A program made the translations under genes and the position numbers. This document shows, one piece after another, positions 22,964 through 35,500 of a DNA stretch of 64,000 nucleotides. The DNA comes from Eukaryota sp. TZLM1-RC (Eukaryota; Metamonada: BaSk clade). The stretch covers positions 1-64,000 of the forward strand of contig JAUPSS010000009.1 in NCBI GenBank assembly GCA_040285825.1. The letters run 5' to 3'. Positions within the stretch are counted from its first letter, which is position 1; each line of letters starts with the position of its first letter. A model generated the notes under the pieces. It ran no database searches, was not told the origin of the DNA, and saw only the letters and a program-made list of their open reading frames with translations.

Positions 22964-24297
22964 AGTGTCCTTTTTACACTGATGTGGAGGGACTGAGTTT
23001 TTGAGGAGTGAAGATTTTCTCCTTGATACCTTTTTCAGAAAAAGTTTATCTTTGAACCTTCATCAACCTCAGCTCTCTGCAGGTATTCCGGTCTTTCTCC
23101 ACCATTTACATATGCTTCCATCACTGCCAACATATTCAGCGCAGCATTTCTATTCCAGAAACTTTCGCATGATTTACACATGGTAAGCCCGTGACGAATA
23201 GACATCTCATGTCTCTTCCATGGCCTAGGATTTCTGCACCATCGGAATGTTTCATCTGTTTTCTCCGTCTTCTTATCGTTGAAACAACAGCAACTGGTTC
23301 GAAACTCATCAATCAAAAAGACTTTGTAACCAGCCTTTTTAATTAGAATTCGCAAATCTTTTCCTATGGTAGGTTCTTTGAATTTCATGTGTTTTCGTTA
23401 TTCCCAGTCTCCATTCCGATACTACTTGGCCTGGACCACCAATTACTGATTTGAATCTCTGTATCATCTTCGCCTCAGATCTTGTGCGATTGATCTGTGC
23501 CCACCATCTTAGTTTCCTAAATATTTTTTGATGATAGACTTCACCAACAATACTATTCACAAAGTTCTTTTGTTTGATATATGCCATAAATCTATCAAAC
23601 CTGCAGCTTTTAGAATTGAATTGGGATAAAGTTGCTTCCCATTCTGCTACAGATTTAGTTTTTTGTTCATTATTTCTCAAATTGAATGAGTAATCAATTT
23701 CGTGGGGAATATTGATTTCTTGAGGTACTTCACCTCTTAGTAAACTAATTGTTCTTTCAGTCATTTGATTAATTATACTGCTGCTTAAATCTATCCTTTG
23801 TTGTTGCTCTTCAGATTGTTCATAATTAGATAGATCAATCACTCTACCATCAGAGTTACTTATTGTGATCAGAGTGTCATTCCGTATGATGTCTCTTATT
23901 CTTTGGAATTTGGAACTTTTCGACTCAAATCTTCGTTGGTTTTGAGTGTACCTGAAATGAACATATTTATCTATCTCAGGTTTCTTCGAATGAGTCATTC
24001 CAGTAGCTAAATTGGCAGAAAAATGGAGTAGATCAGATTTTCCTGGATCAGCAGCAGCAAGTGTCATATCTTGGAATTCAGAAGGATTGATGCTGGGGTC
24101 ATCAATATATTTTTCCTATTCTTTCAATTCTTTTGCTGTTACTTTGTACTTTTTCAAGTCCATTCTAGATGGAATGAAACTTACTGCTATTGAATCAGTC
24201 TCAATACTAGACATGATGTACTTGGAATTTTCTCAATACAGTTTAGTGTTTTTTAGCTTATCCATTTTCAAAAAGGTATTCCATAAAACCGAATCAG
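22964..24297 (-). pseudogene. Fanzor/TnpB-like nuclease pseudogene, group A (copy A1)
   Basis: Reading from 24297: a VLWNTFLKMDK segment, an in-frame TGA, SSIETDSIAVSFIPSRMD (the pre-RuvC strand), an in-frame TAG, then RuvC-I ADPGKSDLLHF (Asp near 24049). A helical insert with WEATLSQFNSKSCRFDRFM and RWWAQINRTRSEAKMIQRFK follows. After a frameshift near 23400 come PTIGKDLRILIKKAGY, RuvC-II LIDEFRTS (Glu near 23305), a zinc finger (one Cys changed to Asp), WNRNAALNML at the RuvC-III site and GERPEYLQR. The order and motifs fit Fanzor1. The RuvC-III Asp is Asn. It ends at AAAAAGGACACTTA, shared with copy A2, close to the dynein light chain ATG. Confidence 0.7.
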
Positions 24298-24494
24298 CAG
24301 CTTATTTATAGCATTGGTAGGAGGACTTTTAACCATGAATGTCCTTGAATTGGACAAAGAACAAGTCCAATAAACTTGTCTTGTCAATTTTGATATACGA
24401 GGAAATACAAGAATTCTTCAAAGGCAGAGCATGAAAGAGTTTGCTCTCCTCTTCTTCTAAATAATGATAAACATAAAACATTGTGCTCCAATAC

Positions 24495-26707
24495 AGTTAA
24501 TCCTCCAGTTGAATTACTCGCTGCACGTCTGATTGCTTTAGTAAAGCCTGGAAACGGAATCAAACCTGATGGAATACGCCTAATTGCTGTTGGTGAATCT
24601 CTTTCTCGTTTGCTAGCATCAATTGTCTTCGATCGTGTCAAAGACAAAGCTTCTACATTTTTGAATCCTCATCAATTTGGAATCAAAACAATTGATGGTG
24701 CTTCTGTTGCTGCTATTGCCTCTGATACCTTTTTTTAATGCAGCGGAAAATAATTTTATTTTTAATCTCGACTTTAAAAATGCTTTCAATTCTGTAAAGC
24801 GAGAAGCAATTTTTGAAGTTATTAAATCTGATTTTCCTGTGCTATCGAGTTTTTTCTATCATTTTTATGGGAAAGAATCAGATTTAATTTTTAATTCATT
24901 TTTTCTTAAATCATCTTCTGGAGTGAAGCAGGGAGATCCTATAGGCCCATTAGTGTTTTGTTTAGCTATTCACAAAACTTTAAATATCATTAAGCAAAAA
25001 TACCCATCTATAAAAATAGTTGCTTATATGGATGATATATCCTTGATTGGTTCATTTGATTTACTAGAATCGGTTGCTCAAGAAATTGCCGATTCATATG
25101 AAAATATTGGGCTTCATCTTAATGCGAGCAAATGCCTTCTGATTGGCTCTTCTGCTCAAGATCTCGTGATAAACGATTCTATTGTCCCTTTTACTAATTA
25201 TAGTAGTGATGCTTTTAATTTCCTTGGTTGTTGGTTAGGAAACGTGCCTCAAATTCAGAATGAATTACAAGTTATTTTGGAAAAAATGAAAATTGAACTT
25301 GATTCAATTTCTTCTTTAGATATAGAAAAACATATTAAATTTTTTATGCTTAAAATTTGCTACACTGGGAGAATAACCCACATTTTGAGATCTTGTACTC
25401 CTTCCATAGCATTAGATTTTTGTCGTTCTTTTGATTCATTGAGAACAGAATTTTTTGCTGATTTAATGGATGTAGAACCAGGAATGTTGAAAAGCCGTTT
25501 ATTTTCTTCAGCAAATTTGGGTGGTATTGGATTTACTAAATCTTCAATTTTGTGTCAATCGGCATTCTTGGGTGGTGGCAAAAATTTTATTTATGAATTT
25601 TCTCGTAGATTTCCTGATGATTCTCATCTGTTAGTTCCCAATTGCAGTCCTTATTTGTATGAGTTATCTTGTGAACTTGAAAAATTGCCGCCACAAATTT
25701 GGACCAAATGTTTTCCTCAATCAATTCAAGAAATTCCAAACCGATCTCTTTTTAATTTACAGTTTTGCTGTAAAAAGCTTCAACAAAAATTGTCAAAGAT
25801 TTTTGAAAGCTTGGATTTTGATGTTAGACTTGGCTTGGCCAAGAAAAAGAATCCCGCTTTTGCAAATCTTTTACAAGATATGTGTGACAGTACTTCTTCT
25901 GCCTTAATAACAACAATTCCTCAAGTTTATGGTACTCTCTTAACCGATTCTGCTTGGACTCTGAATATGAGATTTCGTTTCTTTATCTGGCCTGATAATT
26001 TACCTCATAATTTAATTTGTAAATGTTCTCGAGAAATTACAACTACTCATTTGTTAAATTGTAAACATTTTATTACTTTTAGAAGCAAGGTTCATGATGC
26101 TGTAAGAGACCAGTTATATTGTATGTGTAAATCTCATAGAATTGAATCCTTCTTGGAACCTCTCTTGTCAAATCTGTTTGATGCTGAAGATGATTTTCAT
26201 AAGAATAATAGAGGTGATGTTATATTACCTGGATTAGATGGAAGTTTCATTTTATTGGATGTAATGTCTGTTGATCCTTGTAATGCCTCAAATGAAAGGC
26301 TTGTTAATTCTGAAATTCATAATCTTCTTTCAAATGCTGAAAATTTCAAACTCAAAAAATACAATGAACCTTTGTCCAAATTGGCCAGTCTACAGCATGC
26401 AAAATACAATTCGTATTCATTTGTATTTTCCCATTTTGGTTCACTTGCACCAACTGCTTTACGTTTTTTGGATGATTTTGAATTGATTGTAAAGAGACGA
26501 ACTGGGAGAAATTTCAACAGATTGTTTTGGCAAAATAGAATTGCGTTTTCTATTTTTAAGGGGATGTTGAAGATGGTTTCTGATGCTTTGCTGGCTCTTG
26601 GTTCTCACTATGAGAGAGTTATATCTAGTGTTTTTGTTTTGGGAGAGATGGATTTTTTAGATGTTGATTGATAGGTTTTGAATAAAATTAAAATTAAATA
26701 AAAAAAT
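24495..26707 (+). mobile_element. non-LTR retrotransposon, RT plus RLE endonuclease (one frameshift)
   Basis: A 5'-truncated but otherwise long copy. Reverse transcriptase motifs: RLIAVGESLSRLL, FNLDFKNAFNSV (motif A Asp), SSGVKQGDPIGP (motif B) and YMDDISLIG (motif C). The C-terminal part has a zinc knuckle C-x-C-x7-H-x4-C (CKCSREITTTHLLNC), VHDAVRDQLYC, then R-G-D-x13-D, a K-x2-KY motif, and a conserved FWQNRIAFSIFKG tail. This is the architecture of R2/CRE/Genie-type elements, which nick target DNA with a restriction-like endonuclease and prime reverse transcription there. A single extra T in the run at 24730-24736 splits the frame; 24732-26671 is otherwise intact to its TGA. The 3' end is A-rich (to about 26707). 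Confidence 0.85.
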
Positions 26708-27545
26708 GCCCTCAAATATAAATTTGATTTTGATGAAAAATCAAGTTTTGAATATTATTCCCTTTTAGAATTATTGGGAAGTAAAAGAGGGATCCGGTCA
26801 TTAATGAAAAGCGAAGTAATTGATGAGACTTTGTTTCTCAATGCAGAAGTTTCACCATCAATATCTCTACATCCTTCTAGAAGGAGAGATTTAACTTTGT
26901 TGATGAACGATGGGGAATTTTTCTTATCTTGTTTGTTCAGGACAATGTTGTTTCTCTTACCATCATAAAAACGTCGACACACACATCCAAGTAATGAAAT
27001 TTTTGAAATTCACAATCAGTTTGTCAATTATGTAAAATAAAACATTACTGATTCCTTATTTTGATAAAATTTTTTGGAAAAAGTTTTTCTTTAAACTGTT
27101 GGTGATAGAATTCCAACAATGGCGCACATAGAGAATTTTGCAAAGCTGTTTTTGTCTTTGCAATGAAGAAAACATTCTTCCTCACTTTGAGACGTGACCA
27201 CAAGAAAAGTGTCACGAAAAAACTGCCTTTCAATTTTTGGTAACATATCATTCGGGTTTTGGTCAAAAAGTTGCGAATGATAACCACAAATGAATTCTAA
27301 ACCAACAATAGAAATATCTTGGCACCTAATTACTGTATCATCGATCACATCAAGCCTTTTCGGATCTCTGATGACATTTTTTAGACTGTCTTTATAATCA
27401 ACTTGAGATACTGAAAAAAGGGTGAATGGGTGTTGCGAATTTGAAAATTAGCACTTGCGTTGCAAATCACGGTAGTTTGATAATTTCAATCATTTTTTTG
27501 GTATTTTTTATTATACATATTTTATTCAAACAAAATTGTAAAAAA
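26708..27545 (-). pseudogene. decayed gene of unknown type
   Basis: Minus-strand frames 27420-27091 (...DVIDDTVIRCQDISIVGLEFICGY...) and 26990-26755 (...FINKVKSLLLEGCRDIDGE...) both read like protein, separated by stops and frame changes. There is no ATG at the proper place and no family I recognise. They may be parts of one broken gene or of a transposon. The rest is AT-rich spacer. Confidence 0.35.
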
Positions 27546-28290
27546 CTACAAATCAATCTCCTCAAACTCCACATTTACTATTGAAAATTTACCTACAGCA
27601 TTTTCTTCAAAAAAAATTCCTAGTGATAACAACGAGCTAGAAACAAGGCTATACATTCCTTTAAAAATAGAAAATACAATTCTATTTTGCCAAAATGCTC
27701 GATCAAATATTCTTCCATTTCTGTTTTTGACAATAGATGAGAAATCATTTATAAAAGATAACGCAGTTTTACCCAAGGTTCCAAATAAGGAAAAAGCAAA
27801 AGGACAAAGAATGTATTGAGTATGTGAGTTGGAATTCAGATTATTGATTTTTTCAGCACATTTGATAAGTTTCCCTTCTTCAGCTCTACGTAAAGGTGAA
27901 TTAAAAGATGGTGTCAATTTTTCATTTGAGCTGTTTGATACATCAGTAGATCTTATGTCAATAATGATCATTGCTCCATTAGGACCGGGAACTAACACAT
28001 CACCGCAGCTATCACCAAAAGAATATCTGTCAGCTTCATCAGCCAAATTTGAAAGCAAAGGTTCTAAACAGGATTCGATCTTGTAAGACTTAAACATACA
28101 ATAGAGCTGATTTCGGACTGCACCATGCACTTTTGATTTAAAAGTAATAAAACGATTACAATTATTTAAATGGGTTAAAAGTGACAGGCTTTCCACATTG
28201 ACAAACTAAACCATGGGTTGGTCATTGTTAAAGAAATTAAATAATTTCATAGTTAGATTGTATCCCTCAAACAATAAACTGTAACTGCAG
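27546..28290 (-). mobile_element. RLE-type retrotransposon, 5'-truncated copy
   Basis: The open frame 28196-27546 covers the endonuclease part: HGAVRNQLYCMFKSYKIES, SCGDVLVPGPNGAMIIID (G-D-x13-D), a K-x2-KCAEK segment, and the tail FWQNRIVFSIFKGM. Upstream, a frameshift separates the zinc knuckle (VCQCGKPVTFN...NNC). Relative to the 24.5-kb element it is a diverged subfamily. The reverse transcriptase is missing. Confidence 0.8.
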
Positions 28291-28344
28291 TTCTTTTTTT
28301 GGAATATCTTCTTGAACCTTCCAATACTTTGCAATATACTGAGG

Positions 28345-28527
28345 ATCAGTTTAATTGTAAACATTTTATCACTTTTAGAAGCAAGGTTCACGATGCTGTA
28401 AGAGACCAATTATATTGTATGTGTAAGTCTTCTAGAATTGAATCTTTTTGGAACCTCTGTTGTCAAATCTGTTTGATGCTGAAGATGATTTTCATAGGAA
28501 TAATAGAGGTAATGTAATATTACCTGT
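28345..28527 (+). mobile_element. short scrap of the 24.5-kb retrotransposon family
   Basis: About 180 bp reads NCKHFITFRSKVHDAVRDQL and on through CMCKSSRIESF, closely matching 26050-26230. It breaks off at ATTACCTG, exactly where the group B Fanzor-like fragment begins. The retrotransposon was therefore probably interrupted or cut by that element. Confidence 0.8.
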
Positions 28528-28815
28528 TACTGTGAATTTCTATAAATACACATTGCTGGCTTTTTGACCAATTCATGCAATCTTCATAGACGTTAAGCTT
28601 TCTTTAGTTCTATCACTATATGATATCACGATCAAACAATAGTTAAAGCAGCAACATCAGAATACCCGTACAGGTACGCAATACATAAAAAAACAGTCTC
28701 CGAAACGCCTCAGGTCTTTCATTGTGGTAGTGCACATTTGTGGCAATTTCCAGCTGGTTTTTGGAGGCTGAGATGTCTCTCAAACCATAGTGTCTGAAAG
28801 TGAGGGCAAACAATT
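28528..28815 (-). pseudogene. Fanzor-like 3' fragment, group B (copy B2)
   Basis: Minus strand: GLRDISASKNQLEIATN, then HYHNERPEAFRR, the RuvC-III and C-terminal motifs of the copy at 50157-52225, followed by the same noncoding tail down to GAAATTCAC. The 5' part is cut at about 28815, where sequence switches to the group A copy on the opposite strand. The RuvC-III Asp (RD) is retained here. Confidence 0.7.
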
Positions 28816-29524
28816 TGAGAAACAATGATCACACGACTAAATCTGTAGCAGAATGGGAAGCAACATTATCCCAATTCAATTCCAAAAGCTGCAGGTTTGA
28901 TAGATTTATGCAGTATATTAAACAAAAGAATTATGTGAATAGTATTGTTGGTGAAGTCTATCATCAAAAAATATTTAGGAAACTAAGATGGTGGGCTGAG
29001 ATTAATCGCACAAGATCTGAGGCGAAGATGATACAGAGATTCAAATCAGTAATTGGTGATCCCAGCCCAGTACTTATCGGAATCGGAGACTGGGAACAAC
29101 GAAAACACATGAAATTCAAAGAACCTACCAAAGGAAAAGGTTTGAGAACTCTATATAAGAAGGCTGGTTATAAGATCTTTTTGATTGATGAGTTTCGAAC
29201 CAGTTGCTGTTGTTTCAACTGTAGGAAAGCGGAGAAGACAGTTGAAACATTCCGGTGGTGCAGAAATCCTAGGCCATGGGAGAGGCATGAGATGTCTATT
29301 CGTCATGGGCTAACCATGTGTAATTCATGCGAAAGTTTCTGGAATAGAAATGCTTCGCTGAATATGTTGGCAGTGATGGAAGCACATCTAAATGGTGAAG
29401 ATGGAGCAGGATACCTACAGAGAGCCAAGGTTGACAAAGTTTCAAAGAAAAAGGCATCAAGAAGAAAATCTTCCATTTCTCAAAAACTCAGTCCCTCTAC
29501 ATTAGTTTAAAAAGGACACTTATA
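28810..29524 (+). pseudogene. Fanzor/TnpB-like nuclease fragment, group A (copy A2)
   Basis: One unbroken frame to a TAA at 29508-29510. It begins at NLRNNDHTTKSVAEWEATL and covers the helical insert, GIGDWEQRKHMKFKEPTKGK, RuvC-II LIDEFRTS (near 29185), a four-cysteine zinc finger (CCCFNC...CNSC) and WNRNASLNML. It is highly similar to copy A1 but has an undamaged zinc finger and no frameshift. The N-terminal half with RuvC-I is missing, so it cannot be a full nuclease. The element ends at AAAAAGGACACTTA, some 20 bases before the ATG of the giant IPT/TIG gene on the same strand. Confidence 0.72.
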
Positions 29525-29540
29525 GACAATTTCTGTTTCA

Positions 29541-32500
29541 ATGACTGACACAGTTCTTCTCCTTTTGCTTGTTGTCAGTGTGCTATGTACACCCAGGTTT
29601 TTCTACCAATTTGATGGTGGATCAGCCCAAGTATGTGATGAATCTGGAGATATGGTCAATCTTCCAATCACAACATTACCCTTTGATATCAGAACTTCTT
29701 CTGTTTCTCGAGAAGGTCTGTTTTCTCACCATCCTTCTTCATCTACCATTCGATGGTATAACAACCACGACATTGAGTTGGATCAATTTGAAGGAGTTTC
29801 CTACAGCATTATATCCCTATGTCTTCCCTTAGCTATTGTTCAGCAATCAGACTGCCCCACATGTACCTATTCTGTAGCTTGGTTAGACCTCCCATCCCCT
29901 ACTATTCTATCTTTAACTGAACTCTCCATCACTGATCTACCTTCTTCTTGTATTTCCCATGTCACTCCTCGCGTTGCCTATTGGAATCCGGACTTTACTG
30001 CCACCAGATGGTCCCTTGTCGTTGCTACAGACTCCGTCATTTCCCTTCATTATGTAGATCATCGAGACGTTACTGGTTCTTTTAATGTGGTTGATGAAAA
30101 GGAATTTCCCTTTGAATCTAGTCATGTCCCTAAGCTTTATTCTGTGTTCTATGACCAAGATTCTCTGAAAGTATTGCTTTCATTCGGCAATATTGTTCAA
30201 TTACTAGACTTTATGGATCTTGATTACCAATCATTTGATTTTGATGTTCAATCAAATTTAATTGGTGCTGCCTGTGACCTTGATTCTAACTTTGACTCTT
30301 CCGGGTGTTTTGTTTCCTTTTCGTCTGATTCTTCAACCAATACTTATTTCCTAAATACTACCACCTTTGAAACTGACCAAATTATCAACATTTTTTCCGC
30401 ATCAACGTTTTTCACTTTATATCCTGCCTTAACTTACATTAAAAGCTTTCCTTCTGCTGTTTCTGATATAGGGGAAACTGTGTTTGTAACTGGGTCAGTC
30501 AAGGAAAGTCATGAAGTTTTGATTGAACTACAGGACCATTTAGGTAAGGTTTTGAAGACTTTTTCCCGTGTTGTGGTGGATTATAATTCATTTCAAATTC
30601 CTGAAATTCCAGAAGAAATGATTGAGGAAGGTTTTTTGGGAGGAAATTCTTTTACTACTACTTTCTCTATAGGAAACTATGATATTAAGGGACCATCAAT
30701 TTTGATTGCTCCTAAAATAACTGGTATCGAACAATCTGACCGTCATCATACCTTTGGGGGGTCAGTTATCGACATCTACGGTCAAGGTTTCCGTCCACAA
30801 CGCCCTGCTGAAGAACTTTATGTTTTTGCTTTCCTTGATGGTCTTCGCGACTGTACCTTCACCAGATACATTTCATTTGAACAAATCACTTGCACAGTAC
30901 CTGAAGGGTATGGAGGGCCTTGGAATGTGGCAGTTAGAATTGGTCAAGCAGTTTCCAATACTTCAAGCGAATTCCAGGTCCTTTATGAACCTCCAATCAT
31001 TACCTCTTTTTCGCCTACAGTCTCCCAGACTCAAGGTGGTATTTACATGGATATTTACGGTTTAAACTTTGGTTCAAGTTCAGCTCCCAGAACTGCTTTT
31101 ATTGGTCCTTTTCCCTGCGATGTCACTAGATTTGTTTCTCATACTCGACTTCGTTGTTTGTCTAGCACTGGAGCAGGTAAAGATTTAGTAGTAAGTGTTG
31201 ATGTGGGTAATGTAACTTCAGAGTATTCAATGGATGAAGATTTATTCTTTTCTTTTGTTGAACCTTCAGTCATTTTTGTTTCAAGAAAGATTTTGGCCTA
31301 TGATGGTGGCTCTGTAATTCAAATTTCGGGCTCAAATTTTGGTGATGATCCCAAGTTTTTGAATATTATGATTGGTGATCAATTCCCATGCATCAACCCT
31401 ACTTTCACTCACCACCACTATGCTTTTAGTTGTACCACAACACCAGGTTCTGGTATTGATCTTGATATTACCATTGATGTTCAGGGTCAGGGAGTACGAT
31501 TTCCTGCGGATTTGAGATATGAAAGGCCAGTTGTTTATGAAATTGTTCCTACGGAGTCCACCTATAACCCATCAAACACTATAGAAATTATTGGTAGGAA
31601 TTTTGGACATTTGCATTCCGAAATTTTGGTATTGTTTGGTGATAAATCTGCTGAATATGAGAGGATATCTGACAACAAGTTAATTGCAACTGTTCCTTGG
31701 TTAGCTTCTCCCGAAATTTTTGTCGTTGTGGAGACTGACAAGCAGAGATCATCCAGAAATATCACTTTCTCTACACCTCCACCTGAAATTCATGAAGTGT
31801 CTACTTTGACATTGCCAACCAATGGTGGTAATATAACAATTCATGGTTATAATTTATTTGGTGATTCAATTGAATTAAGTTTAGATGAAGAACTTATTTA
31901 TCCTGTTGAAAATTACTTTTACATTGAAAATGAAATGGATGTTTTAACATTCGAAATCCATGAAGGTGTTGGCAATGATTTAGAACTGTTTTTAACCGTT
32001 TCTTCAAGAATCGCCAAGACTTTCTCTCCTCTTCCAGAAGTTTTGTTATTCTCGTACGAGCCTCCAGTAATTACCATGGTAGAACCTTTGTCTGGTAGTC
32101 CAGATTTTGTCTCAGTTGAAATAGATGGTTTAAACTTTGGAATTGATCTTGCTGCAACTCCTTCAGATTTTGTTTCTGTCAAGATTGGTGATTTTGGTCA
32201 CTGTCAGACTGTTTCCTTTTCTGGCAGTAGGATTGTCTGTGATTATGTCGAAGGTGGGGGTAAATATCTTCCAATCATTGTTACAGTTGCCGGTCAAGAT
32301 TCTGATCCTTTCTCGTCAACTTTTTCTTTTGACAACCCAATTGTTACTAGTGTCAACCCTCAAATTGTTGGTACTGATGGCACTCAACAAATTTCACTTT
32401 TTGGAACTAATTTTGGCCATCTAGACACTGAATTTATCATTGAATTACGTTCTTTCGATAATCATTTCCCGCAAGATCCAATCAGTTGTTTCAATCACAG

Positions 32501-35500
32501 AAGGTGGAGTTTTGGCGAAATCTCGTGCTTTTTTGAGCCTTCTGTTGGCACAAATTTCAGACCATTCGTCAAAGTTGAAGGGCTTTCTAATGAAGAAACT
32601 ATTCAAGAACATCCCGAAACTTTAATTTCATTTGAATTACCAGTAATTAACTCAGTTTCTCCCAATATTGGACCAACAGCTGGAATTGATTTGACTATTA
32701 CTGGTTCTAATTTGGGAAATGACAAGTCTTTTGTGATTGTAAACGTGGGTGAATTCCCTTGCGATGTAACCAAGCTCTCTTCATCTGAATTAACATGTAC
32801 TCTTTCGCCTGGCCATGGAGATTCCCTTTTACTTTCTGTATCAGTTGCTGGACAAGAAGCACTTAGTCCACGTCAGTTATTTTATTCTTATTTTACCCCT
32901 GTAGTTGCGGAATTTTACCCTAAAGAAGTCGTTACAGAAGGAGAAGAAATTACTTTTGTGGGTAGCAATTTTGGTCAATTTCCACAATTAGTCGACATTT
33001 CTTTTGTTGGAATTGATTCAAAGGCCCGTGAATTTAGAATCCCCTGTTCAGTTCAGAATGTCGAAGATTCATTATTAACTTGTATTTTGGAACCCGGAAT
33101 TGGATTGTATTTAGTTCCAGAATTAGATTTTAATGGCCATTTAATTAAACTCTATAATGATACTTTATCATTCAAATTTCCTGTATTTGATTCTATTGAT
33201 GTCATTGGTTCTTTAAGTGCTTCAGGCAATCAAAATTTTATTCTTTTCGGTAGTAATTTTTCTCCAGGTTTTGAAAGATTTTATCATTTTTATATCGGAA
33301 ATATACCTGTTACTAATGTTGAAATCTCCTCTACATCGACTTTAACCATCACCACTCCTTCTTTAATTGGAGAATTTAATCTCGCTTTGGTTCTATTTGA
33401 TTATGTCATATTTGCTAATGATATTGTACTCAGTTTTGAACCTCCTGTTTTAGATTCAATCATCACTCCTATTGTGTCTCAAGGAAGTCATGTTTCACTT
33501 GAAATTTTAGGTGAAAATTTTCCCGATCCACAGCTCTTCTTTTCTGTGACTCACGCCAATTTAAAAGTATCAATTTCAAACAATTCTACTCAAATTAATT
33601 GTCTAAATCCCTTAATTAAATCCACTACTATCATAACTTGTATTATCGAAGACCATTATTTTATCAATCCTGATGATTTATTTGATTTGGAATTAATTTT
33701 GTTTAATTTTTCATTACTCCTACCGAATTGTTTAAGTTTCGAACCTCCAATTATTGACTCTTTATCCCAATATTTCGATACCTCTTCACGACATCTTTTT
33801 TTGGTAAATGGAGAAAATTTTGGAAATTGGGTACACAATGTGCAACTTCATTATGGTGATGATTCCCTTTGTTCAGATGTTACAATACACTCAAATTCTC
33901 TATTATCTTGTAAACCTAAAGAAGGTTTAGAATTGCCGAGTTATTTTACCCCCCAATTACGATTGAATTCATTTAATGCTGATATGGGAGGTCTTTTTAC
34001 TATTGTTTTGGATGATGAAGATGAACCTTCGCCTCTTAATTCCTTAACAATACCCGAATCGCTGCTTTTGTTTGACTTAAACGTCAATATTTTTGACTTT
34101 TATTGCATTTTTTCATCTCTTACCCCTGAAAATGTGACTTTTTCCTCCCAACTCACCCCACAATACCAGTCTCTTGGCTGTCAAACTCCTTCTGTTTCTG
34201 GCATTTATAATGTTGTTGTTACTGACTCTGCTTCTAGAAACGACTCGGATTCTGTAATTGAATGTCCAGTTGATATTGGAGTTTTTGACGTCTCATCAAT
34301 TGAACCTAATTTTCTATCAAATTCTGGAGGTAAATTGACTCTGTTGGGAAATGGGCTTGTTCCTGATGCTTTTCATACTTTAAGTGCCAAGGTTTACAGT
34401 GACGGTAATCATGTCGATGATTTACACCTCAAATCAATCAAAATAACGTCAACAACCTCTTTGGAGGTCGAGTTTCCTCCTTTTTCTTACACCTCTCTCA
34501 ATCAACCAATATTAAGAATTCAATTGAACGAACAAGATGGCCTTGATGTGGATTTGCCTATTCTGGATATTTTTAATCATTTACCAATTAAATCTCCAAA
34601 AACAGTTGATTCGTATATGGTTTTCAACACCACAGTTAGGTATTTGAATTATTTCTCTTCAGTAAATGCATACTTTCCCCCTCTTTTGAAGTACGAAATC
34701 AAATGTGAAAATGTTCAGGTTTCACTTTATAATACACTTGAATTGTTTCCAGAATTTGATTTTTCAATCTCAATTCCGTCTGAAGAAAGGTTGCAGTATT
34801 TCTGCCGTGATTATTCAAAGTTAAACCTTACCAGTGAACCAAATGTGATGTTGTCACTTTCATTGATCTCTTCCATAAACAACTTGCAAAATTTTTACAA
34901 TGTCAGTCGTTTCGAAGCAATAAGATTTTACCCAGACCAAGCACCCTCAACCGGAAATATTCCAATTACAATATTTGGAGATTTGGTCTATCCTTCTTTC
35001 TGTGATGGAACTTTTATAGAAGGTTGTCCTGTCTTATTCTTTGGCTACAACATTTCTGTACCCTTGGTTCCTGGAAATGAAACAGGGTCTTTATCTTGTA
35101 TTGTTCCTCCTTTATTTGATGTTTTCCCTGATTATGATTTACCAATTTTCTTTTCAAGTCCTTATATGGTTCCCTTGAGGGTTTCCTATTCCAATCTTTT
35201 TGAACAATCTTTTGAATTTGATCAATTATTCGAGTTTTTTGCTGATTTTCATGTTGATTCGGTATTTCCATTATCATCTGATCTCAAAGGTGGCGTTGAA
35301 GTCGTTTTTGAAGGAACTTCTTTAGGTTTAATTACTCCTAGCATTGTTTCCATTCAACTCTCAAATGAGGTCGTTGTCTCTGAATTCTCAGTAATTGATT
35401 CAAATTCTTTTTCCTTAACAACACCACCTTCTTTTTCCGTTGGTTTTCTTTCTAATATTATTGTTACAGTTAATGAGATTGTCATTTTGGATTTTTCATT

